Below are positions 34,393 to 43,370 of a stretch of DNA of 64,000 bases, in pieces. A program made the position numbers and the translations under genes. The DNA comes from Poteriospumella lacustris (taxonomy: Eukaryota > Sar > Chrysophyceae > Chromulinales > Dinobryaceae): contig SMOI01000049.1 in assembly GCA_008000375.1 (NCBI GenBank), positions 62,001-126,000 of the forward strand, read 5' to 3'. The notes under the pieces are model-generated. The model was not told where the DNA came from. It was given only the letters and a program-made list of their open reading frames with translations, and made no database searches. The number at the start of each line of letters is the position of its first letter. Within the stretch, counting starts at the first letter, position 1.

Positions 34393-35031
34393 GGGAAGAT
34401 TGGCAAGTACATATAGATATCCTCTGTTCACTTCTGGTACCAAACAGACCTCAATCGATGTCTTGCCTGATGTCGACTGCCATTGGGAGTGCAGAGTGCT
34501 CAACCACCACGCCGTGTGTCGTCGTCATCGTGCACATCCCTGTTTGCAGTGGACCGAGGCGGCATCCTGAGCGATCAGAATGTACAAGGGCCTTATGCTC
34601 CACTGTTACTGTAAGTATAGTATGTCGTCCGGGCACCAACTGAAAGGACGTCGAGATTTGCTGAGAAACAGTTTCCCCTTCTCGTCCGAAGCGCAGATGT
34701 CGCCCATGGTTTTTCATAGGCATACGATGAAACCCTAATCTTGCGCTTCATAAACGAGCCAATCTAAGAATTGTTCAGGCAAAGTAACTCTATCAATAAA
34801 GAAGACGAAAGAGGTTACTAAATTTAGTTGATGAGAAGCAGTACCATAGCTGTCTATATTTTTGAGAGAAAGACGATTTCTCGGAGATTGTGTGCCATGC
34901 CCTGTCACACAATGAAACTACCAACTACTACAACAGCAAGTGTCAATAACGCTTCGAAGCAACAACAATACATGATTTATTGCCAATGGCTCCTCAGAAT
35001 CCTTTCCACTCACTTATCAACCCTCCATGCT
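34393..35031. other. gap between the membrane protein and carboxypeptidase genes
   Basis: 639 bp. The part 34451-34723 has a 90-codon minus-strand frame that could belong to a 5' exon of the membrane-protein gene, but I could not build a convincing splice join. The rest (34730-35031) is AT-rich 5' or 3' flank with nothing recognisable. Confidence 0.4.
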
Positions 35032-36399
35032 TTAATAGAAGGGCTTATTCTGCAAGAAAGTGTTCAGCAACGCAAGAGCGGCGCCAGGCTGATCCATGGG
35101 CACCATGTGTCCAGCTTCGAAGACCTGCAAGAAGGTAAGCGACCCCTTTCCAACCTTGGCCTGTCCAGTGCGCGCCAGACCTCCTTGCTTTTGTTGACTC
35201 GTTTGCGAGTCAACGAATTGCCAAGGCATATCGGCTTGGCCGTTGAACGCAGACTTGCCGGACCAGGTCAAGGCCTGGGTCCAGGCTTTGTTTCCGATCC
35301 AGTTGCAGATGAAGTCAACATCACCAGCGTAGATCAGCACGCGAATACCGCTCTCCAACATAGGGACAAGATCCTCTTGGAAATCACGCATCCAATCGTT
35401 CACGAACATGACGTTGACCGCGTTGTTGCAGGATTGCCACTCTTTCACTTCGTCACTGACATGAAGAGCTTGACGAGTGGAGGCGGCGTTCAAAAAGGAT
35501 TCAACAGCAGAAAAGTCGTAACACAGGGGGTTTTCACCACAAGGACGACGAATGTCGTAAGGATTCAAACCGGTCTTGGAGTAGGGGGTGGTGAGGAACA
35601 TGTTGCAATACGTGTACGCATACTGGCAGGCATCAACGTTCATTTGGCACGCCTCAGCCATTTTAGTGCAAGTGGGGACATGGTCAACCATCTTAGCATA
35701 AGCGTCCTCGCTGACAGTCTTGATGCCGTAAGAGTTGTTCATGGCCATCGCGGGGTAGTATTGGTACTGAATCACAGGATCAGTGAGACCGTTGCCAACG
35801 CCGACGCCAGCAAGGTTGATGTGCGCTCCCTCCTTGTTCTTGTTACCAAGGAAAATACGATTTGACACAGCAGGAGCATAGTGGCCACCATACGATTCAC
35901 CGAAAACGTAGAGCTCATTTTGGGCGTACTCAGGGTGAGCCTTGATGAAGTTCTGAACAAAGTGGTACATGTCCTCGGCCACTTCAGTTTGGTTGTGGTC
36001 ATTCTTCACACCATAGGAGTAGCCCACACCAGATGGCTGATCAACCCACATGATGTTGGCATTGTTGTTCCACGAGTAAGGGTTATTCTTCGTGGTCAAG
36101 CCGTCATCGTTCACAGAGCACGGGCCATTTTCAGAGAGAAGAGCCAACTGAGAAGAGCATCCAGGGCCACCAGTCAACCAAATAACCAGGGGATCAGTTG
36201 AAGGACTCGAACGAGATTCGAAGAACCAAAAGAAGTAGTTCTTGCTGAGCTGCTCAGCCACACTGAAATAACCCGACAAACTCTTCACTGAAGTGTCACA
36301 CAAGTTCTCGACTGGTGCATCCTTCAAGGTGTGGATGGGCTTGGCATTGACAGCCAAGAACGCGTTGATTAAAGACAAGAGAGCAATAAGACCCATCAT
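35032..36399 (-). CDS. secreted serine carboxypeptidase (peptidase family S10)
   Basis: 455 residues from the double ATG at 36399/36396, where a signal peptide begins (MMGLIALLSLINAFLAVNA); the 69 codons further upstream have no matching features. Catalytic triad of the alpha/beta hydrolase fold: Ser169 in GESYGGHYAP, Asp in YAGDVDFICNWIG (residues 358-369) and His431 in FEAGHMVPMDQP. The oxyanion/substrate motif LTGGPGCSS and WVDQPSGVGYSYG are present. It removes C-terminal residues from peptides, probably in the lytic vacuole/lysosome or outside the cell. Length and motifs match carboxypeptidase Y-like enzymes, and it lacks a long propeptide. Confidence 0.95.
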   Translation of the reverse strand: MMGLIALLSLINAFLAVNAKPIHTLKDAPVENLCDTSVKSLSGYFSVAEQLSKNYFFWFFESRSSPSTDPLVIWLTGGPGCSSQLALLSENGPCSVNDDGLTTKNNPYSWNNNANIMWVDQPSGVGYSYGVKNDHNQTEVAEDMYHFVQNFIKAHPEYAQNELYVFGESYGGHYAPAVSNRIFLGNKNKEGAHINLAGVGVGNGLTDPVIQYQYYPAMAMNNSYGIKTVSEDAYAKMVDHVPTCTKMAEACQMNVDACQYAYTYCNMFLTTPYSKTGLNPYDIRRPCGENPLCYDFSAVESFLNAASTRQALHVSDEVKEWQSCNNAVNVMFVNDWMRDFQEDLVPMLESGIRVLIYAGDVDFICNWIGNKAWTQALTWSGKSAFNGQADMPWQFVDSQTSQQKQGGLARTGQAKVGKGSLTFLQVFEAGHMVPMDQPGAALALLNTFLQNKPFY

Positions 36400-36798
36400 C
36401 TTTGGACAATATCTACAGCTGTATGTATAAGTTGTGTTTCGGCCACCTTCAACACCAAGTGCCACCAAGTGCCAAGCGAACGACCGGCCAGCAAGCTTCA
36501 GCAGAAACGCGTTGCTGGAAGAAAAAACGCTTTTGCGAGAAAAAACGCAAATCTCGAAAGAGCACAGGGCTCTCCCCTCAACAGGTGTTGTTCGATTTTG
36601 GCCCAACGAGATCTTGAACTAATTGGTTGGTATTGGTTGTGCCCGCTTTACCCACCATATGCCTGAAGACTTCTGACGAATTCCACCTGTGAGGTTCCAA
36701 GAGTGCAACTCAGCGAACGTGTAAGGCACATTCATTAAACGTTTTCGTATCGAATGCTGGCCTCGAAGCAAAGATGCAGATCACCCAATCCAGACACG
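36400..36798. other. gap between carboxypeptidase and carboxylesterase genes
   Basis: 399 bp, same-strand spacing: 5' flank of the carboxypeptidase gene and 3' flank of the esterase gene. No supported feature. Confidence 0.6.
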
Positions 36799-39700
36799 TT
36801 AAAACCGGTACTCCAAACGATTCCAGACGCTGCATACACAGTCGTTTTCGATGATGAACACTGCAGAACTTTCGTCGAAGACCATTTGATGCATAAATCT
36901 CTGGCCTGCAAAGTCACTCTCGCTTGTTGTAGGAGAGAGGCTACCACGTTGAGCCGACAGTGTTGCAATACCATGCGACCGCACGGCAGTCTTCCGCTGC
37001 GTCGTCGACTTTAAACGGGGTCCTGCCTCATCTCTGGTTCGGTCGCTGTCGGAAGCGGGCGCGAAGAAAACATCGCCGAAAGTTCCAGTCGCATCGCCCT
37101 CTGCTGCGGCCAGTTGCGACAAATAGTGTTGGTAACGAGGGTCGGTCTCGTCGAGCACCTCTCTCGCCCGTTGGACCACGTCGCGTAACCACTCTACCTT
37201 CAAAGTCGGTGCTGACGTTGGAGCCGCCACAGGCTGCACGGCCGGCTCTGTGGGCGAGACATACAACTGCGGGTGTAGGTCGATTTCCGCGCGAATAACT
37301 GGCGCTGACGATGGTCGATCGACGTGGAAGAAGCTCGACGACGGACACGCTGTAGGGTACGCCCACGTCCTCGTCTTGCCCCGTTGTGCACCAGATTCAC
37401 CGCTGTAACTGTTCCCCGCAATGTCATCGTCTGTCAGCAACCCTCCACGGTCGCGCTCGTCGTCACCGTTGCTGCGATGTTCACCGCCATCGTCGTGGAC
37501 CAGGTATTTCCACAGGCCGCCAGGTACCTGCTCAGCCTCACCGTCCACCGCCTCGCGTTCAAGGAGATGCTCTTCGTGCTCACGGCGCTGCATGCTCCAG
37601 AGGGCCTGCAGCGAGGACAACTCGCCGAGGAGACGTGGCCACCAAGGGGCGTCGACGGGCCGCTCGACGATCGCGCGACCGTTGGGATCGCCTGCTTTGG
37701 CAAATGTCGTCCAGTAGTCGCTGAGCAGCCGCGCCACTCGATGGTCCACTGACTCCGCTTCTGGCGACGCGACCAACGACGACCACGACGAAGGAGGCAT
37801 CGACGTTACCTCCGTCCGCTTGACTTGCGGAGATAGCGGGATCGCGGTGGGAAAGCCCTCGGTCACTCGCGGCACGAGCACAGCCGTAACGCGGTCTCGA
37901 AGCCAGCCGCCGACCTGCTGCCACCACGGCCCACCCGACGCGCTGTCCGGAGGATGCGATGTCGTGCGATGCTCACTCAAGTCATCGAGGCGATCGGGCG
38001 AATCGGTCGAGGTCGCGGTATGCGACTCGGTAGCATCAGACGACGGAGCGACCGACGATGGCGCCTCAGACGATGGCTGTGCGGTCGACAAGGTGAACGA
38101 GAAGTCGTGGTCGATGGCATCTCGCCGCACAAAGACGTACGGAAGCTCGCTGGTGTGACACGACAGCCCGTCGCAGCAGGGATACCCCGGTGTACGTGTG
38201 CGAAGGGCGAACTCGTAGAGGTACACGGCTGTACCGCTGCCGGTCAACTGCGTCGCGAAGAACTGCGTCGGACAGCGGAACAGGTAGTCGCTCAGGATCT
38301 GCGACAGAACGAGCCGGTAATCGGGGTAGATGGACACCTGTGCAACTGCGTCTGCGTACGACTGGTACAGCTTCAGCACCTGCGGCGCCGCCTGGCGGAA
38401 GAACGAGAAGATCAACGCCTGGTAGATGAGCTTGTTCATTCGCGTGGGGAACGCCGTGAAGACAAAGACCTGTCCCTCGTGGCGGTTCACACCGAGAATC
38501 ACTGGCAGATCAAGACGATGCAACTCGCGCATGGTGTCGATCGGTTGCCGAACGGTGATGTTCGACACGAGGCCTCGCAACGAAGGTGACGACACGAACA
38601 GCGCCGCTGACGCACCGCCTGCGGTTGGCGACCCATTCGCGGCGTTGCCACTGCCAAATGGCGACGAGGCCGCCACCGTTCCGCCAGATGGTTGCCCTGT
38701 CAGTCCCAACAGGCCGTAGTCTAACGCGTGGGGAGAGCATGTCTCTTCTGTCCCACCCGACAGACGCGAGGCGCGCATGTCGCGACGACGCTGCCATGAT
38801 GCCGACGATGAGACGAAGAGATCGCCGCCGTCGTCATCGAAGGCAGCGTCTGCAGTGTCCATCGTTGGTGAGCCACGCGACATTGTTGCTCCCGCAGTGG
38901 ACGTGGCCGCCAAACGAATCTCTCTGAAATACGAGTGGTCCGTCAACACCGGTCCCCACGTGAAGAAGTCGCCTATGGACCGAGGCACGGCCAGTAGAGT
39001 GTCCTGGACATATAACAGTTCGTCGACCAATTCTGCTTGCAGACAACGCAAGTCTTCACAGTCCAGCAGGTCTTTGAAGGCTTTGCCTAGAAAATTGGCC
39101 ACGGAGATGGAGCGGTAGCGGTAGCCCAGGGGATTCGACTGCATAATCGCCGCTTGGAAGAGCCGACGTACAGGTAGCGCCGACTTGTGAGGTGCTGGCT
39201 TAATGGAAGGGTCTGTGGAAGGCCCATAGTTCTCAGTACGCGAGTGCCGTGGTTGTTGCTGCTGAATAATGGCGTAGACATCATCCCACGAGCGAATGGG
39301 CCGCTGTTGCACTCCGGCACCACCGCCGTTCTCTGCATTAGACTCGCTGGTGCGACGCGCACGCTGCGAAGGTGACTGTTTCTGTTTCTTTTGACGCCAT
39401 GGCGGCGAAACAGGTTCGTTTGTGCGTTGTGACGCGTATTGAGTGGCCAACTGCTGGTCAAGTAAATGCAGACCGACGGACATCGCGCCGGCGGATTCGC
39501 CGAAGAGTGTCACTCGTTGCGGGTCGCCACCAAACGCCGCGATGTTGTCTTGCACCCATTGAATCGCCAACTTCTGGTCCTCTAAGCCGTAGTTGCCGTA
39601 CAACCCATCCGACGTCGACACCAAGAAGCCCAACGCCCCTACGCGATAATTGAACGTCACCACGACGACGCCTTTGCGCGCCAGTTCGCTGCCATCATAC

Positions 39701-40332
39701 TCGGCACGCGACGCTCCACCATGCACAAACGCCCCACCATAAAGCCAGATCATTACTGGCAGCAGGGCATCGTGTTTCGTCGTTGGCGATACACCTTTCT
39801 GTGCTGCAACGGGCTGCCAGATATTGAGATAGAGGCAGTCCTCGTCTCTTGGCGGCTGGCTCTCGTCCGGAGACCCCGCGAACAGTTCGGATTGATGACA
39901 CTCAGGGGCAAAGCGCAATGCACGATAAACGGACGGATACCACGGGGACTTAGGTCGAGGAGGGCGGAAGCGCAGCTTGCCCAAAGGCGGCTCGGCGAAT
40001 GGTATGCCGAGATAAACGTTCAGGCTGGCGTCTTTTCGCTTCCCAAGGACTTGACCAAGATTGGTATCTACCAAGAGAGGAGCCCCCTTGCGAGTCGCCG
40101 AATGATTCTGGGCATTCACAGGGAAAAAATCGCTTTGGGTGAGAACTTCCCCGTTGGCAGGATGAAGCACATCCTTTGGCGAGTCCTTGTCCGGCGGATT
40201 AGAGGCGAAGAGATTGGTCGGTTGGGCGATTGTCACGTTGTAGAAACTGAGTAACAAGAGAAAAAACACCAACACCACCCGACAGCGCTGCAATGGCGGC
40301 TTCATCACGATATGTCTGTTAGTCTCTTGCAT
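36799..40332 (-). CDS. long secreted carboxylesterase/cholinesterase-like hydrolase
   Basis: 1,177 residues in one exon, about twice the usual 550-600. A hydrophobic signal sequence (VVLVFFLLLLSFYNVTIA) near the start is followed by the type-B esterase fold: GIPFAEPPLGKLRFRPP, EDCLYLN, the oxyanion region WLYGGAFVHGG, the nucleophile Ser280 in FGESAGAMS, Glu619 in GVNRHEGQVF and His726 in SCHTSELPYVF. The C-terminal MVFDES...CSVWNRLEYRF resembles the normal family end. The excess length comes from disordered Ser/Thr/Gln/Gly-rich insertions at about residues 300-375, 480-590, 745-870 and 900-1140. It should hydrolyse carboxyl esters outside the cell or in the secretory route; the substrate is unknown. 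Transcript data could still reveal small introns inside the insertions. Confidence 0.9.
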   Translation of the reverse strand: MQETNRHIVMKPPLQRCRVVLVFFLLLLSFYNVTIAQPTNLFASNPPDKDSPKDVLHPANGEVLTQSDFFPVNAQNHSATRKGAPLLVDTNLGQVLGKRKDASLNVYLGIPFAEPPLGKLRFRPPRPKSPWYPSVYRALRFAPECHQSELFAGSPDESQPPRDEDCLYLNIWQPVAAQKGVSPTTKHDALLPVMIWLYGGAFVHGGASRAEYDGSELARKGVVVVTFNYRVGALGFLVSTSDGLYGNYGLEDQKLAIQWVQDNIAAFGGDPQRVTLFGESAGAMSVGLHLLDQQLATQYASQRTNEPVSPPWRQKKQKQSPSQRARRTSESNAENGGGAGVQQRPIRSWDDVYAIIQQQQPRHSRTENYGPSTDPSIKPAPHKSALPVRRLFQAAIMQSNPLGYRYRSISVANFLGKAFKDLLDCEDLRCLQAELVDELLYVQDTLLAVPRSIGDFFTWGPVLTDHSYFREIRLAATSTAGATMSRGSPTMDTADAAFDDDGGDLFVSSSASWQRRRDMRASRLSGGTEETCSPHALDYGLLGLTGQPSGGTVAASSPFGSGNAANGSPTAGGASAALFVSSPSLRGLVSNITVRQPIDTMRELHRLDLPVILGVNRHEGQVFVFTAFPTRMNKLIYQALIFSFFRQAAPQVLKLYQSYADAVAQVSIYPDYRLVLSQILSDYLFRCPTQFFATQLTGSGTAVYLYEFALRTRTPGYPCCDGLSCHTSELPYVFVRRDAIDHDFSFTLSTAQPSSEAPSSVAPSSDATESHTATSTDSPDRLDDLSEHRTTSHPPDSASGGPWWQQVGGWLRDRVTAVLVPRVTEGFPTAIPLSPQVKRTEVTSMPPSSWSSLVASPEAESVDHRVARLLSDYWTTFAKAGDPNGRAIVERPVDAPWWPRLLGELSSLQALWSMQRREHEEHLLEREAVDGEAEQVPGGLWKYLVHDDGGEHRSNGDDERDRGGLLTDDDIAGNSYSGESGAQRGKTRTWAYPTACPSSSFFHVDRPSSAPVIRAEIDLHPQLYVSPTEPAVQPVAAPTSAPTLKVEWLRDVVQRAREVLDETDPRYQHYLSQLAAAEGDATGTFGDVFFAPASDSDRTRDEAGPRLKSTTQRKTAVRSHGIATLSAQRGSLSPTTSESDFAGQRFMHQMVFDESSAVFIIENDCVCSVWNRLEYRF

Positions 40333-40703
40333 GGTGCATACGCACCAAGATTCATTCTGTCGCTAATGCTTCAAGATCTCTCCACGTCTTCGTATTTGAT
40401 GAAATGTCAACGCGTTGTCAGCCTACTCTACATGGTATATTGCCTTCTTGCCCTCCCATGATCGATCGCGATCCCGATCGTCGTTCGATGGTGGCTTCCT
40501 CGTCGTCGTCATGGCAGACAGCACTTTGGCACTTTATGAACACGACGACGATGACAGTACATCAACTTCGACCATCGGATTAAAAAGTATTCCAGTACTA
40601 TCTTCTGGTTCAATGTTTAGGATGCCACAGACGATTGACAAGGCAAACGTATCACCGTGTTGAAGGAAACCTCTGATCTATTGTTCACGGAAATAAGTGA
40701 GGA
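40333..40703. other. divergent promoter region, carboxylesterase / enoyl-CoA hydratase
   Basis: 371 bp between opposite starts. An 82-codon plus-strand frame here has no homologue I recognise and is left out. Confidence 0.6.
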
Positions 40704-41531
40704 ATGTCACTTCGAACCGCCATCCGGAGAAAAGTGTGTATGTGGCGGCGGAGTTTGTCGAGTTCCACAAAACCTGAAGCTGAAGGGAATATTCACGTTG
40801 AATACGACGGAAATATCGCAATCATAGCGATAAATCGACCATCGTTCAAAAATGCTGTCGATCGCACCACCGCGGATCAGTTGGCAATAGCCTTTCGAAG
40901 ATTCGAAGAGGATCCCTCGTTGACAGCAGCTGTTTTGACCGGCATGGGTGGCACTTTCTGTGCAGGGGCAGATTTGAAAGCTATTGGCGAGGGAAATTAT
41001 AATCGTCTCGAAGACGACGGCGACGGTCCGATGGGACCTTCGCGAATGGTCTTTACCAAACCAGTAATCGCCGCCATCGCCGGCCACGCTGTGGCGGGCG
41101 GTCTGGAGCTTGCCTGCCTGTGTGATTTGCGTGTCCTCGAAGAGGATGCCGTTCTTGGTGTTTTTTGTCGGCGTTTTGGCGTTCCCCTCATTGATGGCGG
41201 TACGGTTCGATTACCAAGACTGATCGGCCTCTCTCGAGCGCTGGACCTGATATTGACAGGGCGGCCAGTGGACGCAAAGGAGGCCATGTCTATGGGACTC
41301 GCAAATCGTGTCGTACCTAAAGGGCAAGCGGTGTCGCAGGCTGTTCAACTTGCTCGGTTAATTTCATCGTTTCCTCGAGAGTGCATGCTATCTGATCGCC
41401 GCTCGACATACGAGCAATGTGACTTGTCGTTTAAAGAGGCAATGGAAAACGAGTTTCTTCTGGGGAAACCGATAGCTCAGCACAAGCTAGAGGAAGGAGT
41501 ACGACGATTCTTGAACAAAGAACACCGGTGA
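40704..41531 (+). CDS. enoyl-CoA hydratase/isomerase (crotonase) family protein, probably mitochondrial
   Basis: 275 residues, one exon. The basic, Ser-rich N-terminus (MSLRTAIRRKVCMWRRSLSSS) looks like a mitochondrial presequence. The crotonase core has NRPSFKNAVDRTTADQL, the oxyanion segments GGTFCAGADLKAI and GHAVAGGLELACLCDLRV, then FCRRFGVPLIDGGTVRLPRLIG. The first catalytic Glu position (GLELA) is present. The usual second acidic residue region reads PLIDGGT, as in a broad subgroup annotated only as enoyl-CoA hydratase family, so the exact reaction is uncertain. Likely role: fatty-acid or branched-chain amino-acid catabolism. Confidence 0.85.
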   Translation: MSLRTAIRRKVCMWRRSLSSSTKPEAEGNIHVEYDGNIAIIAINRPSFKNAVDRTTADQLAIAFRRFEEDPSLTAAVLTGMGGTFCAGADLKAIGEGNYNRLEDDGDGPMGPSRMVFTKPVIAAIAGHAVAGGLELACLCDLRVLEEDAVLGVFCRRFGVPLIDGGTVRLPRLIGLSRALDLILTGRPVDAKEAMSMGLANRVVPKGQAVSQAVQLARLISSFPRECMLSDRRSTYEQCDLSFKEAMENEFLLGKPIAQHKLEEGVRRFLNKEHR

Positions 41532-41953
41532 AACGCTTCAGCTACATTTTCCCTTTGTCCCATCGTTTCTCACATCTTCAATATGAAATAATGAATGTCC
41601 TCGTTAGCTACAGAAGATCCAAAGTAGTTGTAAAAGTGCCGTGTTGTTCTTACCTTATCGCAGAGGACTTACTCAGAAACGAAAAATGAAACCGTTGCTG
41701 CAAGCACAAAAATACCCAGACCAGCCCAAAACGAACCGACTGATATGCTGCCGCTCTGCATAACGTGGTCTTTCGTGACAGACATCCTCTCACGTTTCGC
41801 CGTCACCAGCCAACTGCCTCCTCTCATCGTCGAATCGCCGAGAACAACCTGATCACGGGTGGGCACTGCCGCACTGCCTACGACCACAAAGATAACTCTA
41901 TTCCCATTAGGAACATCGTTGATTGTGCCTGTGGTGATTGAGAGACAGAAATA
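41532..41953. other. region between the hydratase and DDX47
   Basis: 422 bp. Apart from a possible 52-codon minus-strand frame with a C-terminal membrane segment, nothing is recognised. It should contain the DDX47 promoter. Confidence 0.5.
41669..41827 (-). CDS. possible small tail-anchored membrane protein (52 aa)
   Basis: Begins MRGGSWLVTAKRERM and ends with a single hydrophobic helix and short acidic tail (FWAGLGIFVLAATVSFFVSE), the layout of tail-anchored ER or mitochondrial proteins. The open frame continues upstream to 42085, overlapping DDX47 antisense, so the true 5' end is unclear and a splice acceptor-like CACCACAG lies upstream. No homologue is recognised. Confidence 0.3.
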   Translation of the reverse strand: MRGGSWLVTAKRERMSVTKDHVMQSGSISVGSFWAGLGIFVLAATVSFFVSE

Positions 41954-43370
41954 ATGTCGGCGGATAACGAAGAAGAAACGACACCAACCTTCGCCGAGCT
42001 TGGAGTTTCGGATGCGTTGTGCCGATGCATCGAGTCGCTTGGCTGGACACAGCCCACTGAAATTCAAGCTAAAGTGCTCCCTCATGCGTTAGCGGGTAAA
42101 GATGTTGTTGGCCTTGCGGAGACGGGCTCGGGAAAGACCGGAGCCTTCTCGATTCCCATCATCCACTTCCTCCTTCAGTCAGGCAGTCGCTTGTTCGCTT
42201 TAATTCTGACTCCAACGCGTGAGTTGGCTTTACAAATCAATGAGGTAGTGCAAGCTCTTGGCGCTTCGATTGGTCTCAGCAGTTTGTGTCTGGTGGGAGG
42301 TATCGAGATGGTCGATCAAGCCATCGCCCTGGCCAAGCGACCGCACATCATCATCGCCACCCCCGGTCGTCTTCTGGACCATTTGCGCAACACCAAGGGT
42401 TTTAACTTGCGCACACTGAAGTTCTTGGTTATCGACGAGGCCGACCGCATGTTATCGCTCGACTTCGAAAAGGAAATCCAAGATATTCTGCGGGTCATCC
42501 CCGAGGACCGCCGCTCGTATTTATTCTCGGCCACCATGACGAAGAAGGTCAGTAAACTGCAGAAGCTGTCGCTCAAGGACCCTGCCATGGTCGAAGTATC
42601 AAACAAGATGCAGACTCCAAAGGTAAGCGAAGTACTTGAGGTGTCTACCGCGTCGACTTGTCCTGACACCTACCCCTTGAAACTGTAGTCGCTCATTCAA
42701 CAGTACGTTTTTGTCCCCGCGAAGTGGAAGGATTGCTACCTGACGTCGATCATCAACGACTTCCAAGGCCAGAAGATCATTATGTTCGTCGCTACGTGTA
42801 ACAACGCGACGCGAACGTCGCAAGTCCTGCGCAACTTGGGCTTCCACTCGATCTGTCTGCACGGACAACTGTCGCAACCGAAGCGGCTCGGCGCTTTAAA
42901 CAAATTCCGCGCCGGATCGCAAAACATTCTTGTAGCGACCGATGTGGCGGCGCGCGGTCTTGATATCCCCGCCGTTGACATGGTCATCAACTTCGACGTG
43001 CCGATGACGGCGAAGGACTACGTCCACCGCGTCGGCCGCACAGCCCGCGCTGGCAAAGCCGGCCGTGCGATCACCTTCGTGACACAATACGACGTAGAGG
43101 CATATCAACATCTGGAAGCTCAAATCGGCACGAAACTCGATGTGGTAAGTGACTGGACTACGAAACTAACTCGGACGGCCGTGACTCATCTCTCTGTCTG
43201 CGACACAGTACGGCATCGAAGAGGAGCGCGCCCTCCTGTTCCTGGAGCGCGTGAACGAGGCGCAGCGGATGGCGACTCGGGATCTGCGTGACCAGGCGAA
43301 GGATCACGGCGGCAAGCATCGCAAGCGCAAGCGCGACGATGCGGCCTTGGACGACGACCACGACGACTAA
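41954..43370 (+). CDS. DDX47: DEAD-box RNA helicase, DDX47/Rrp3 type
   Basis: Exons 41954-42622, 42689-43144 and 43209-43370 (introns of 66 and 64 nt) give 428 residues. Q motif ([26 protein letters not shown]), motif [12 protein letters not shown], Ia [11 protein letters not shown], Ib [20 protein letters not shown] (DEAD), [35 protein letters not shown] and [15 protein letters not shown] are all present. [27 protein letters not shown] and the lysine-rich tail (KHRKRKRDD) match DDX47/Rrp3, which acts in 18S rRNA processing in the nucleolus. The DEAD-motif family sequence and LSLDFEKEI are well conserved, so the assignment to this subfamily is firm. Confidence 0.93.

Noticed and set aside
34828-35865. 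345-aa plus-strand frame
   Set aside because: Antisense shadow of the serine carboxypeptidase, whose catalytic motifs are intact on the minus strand.
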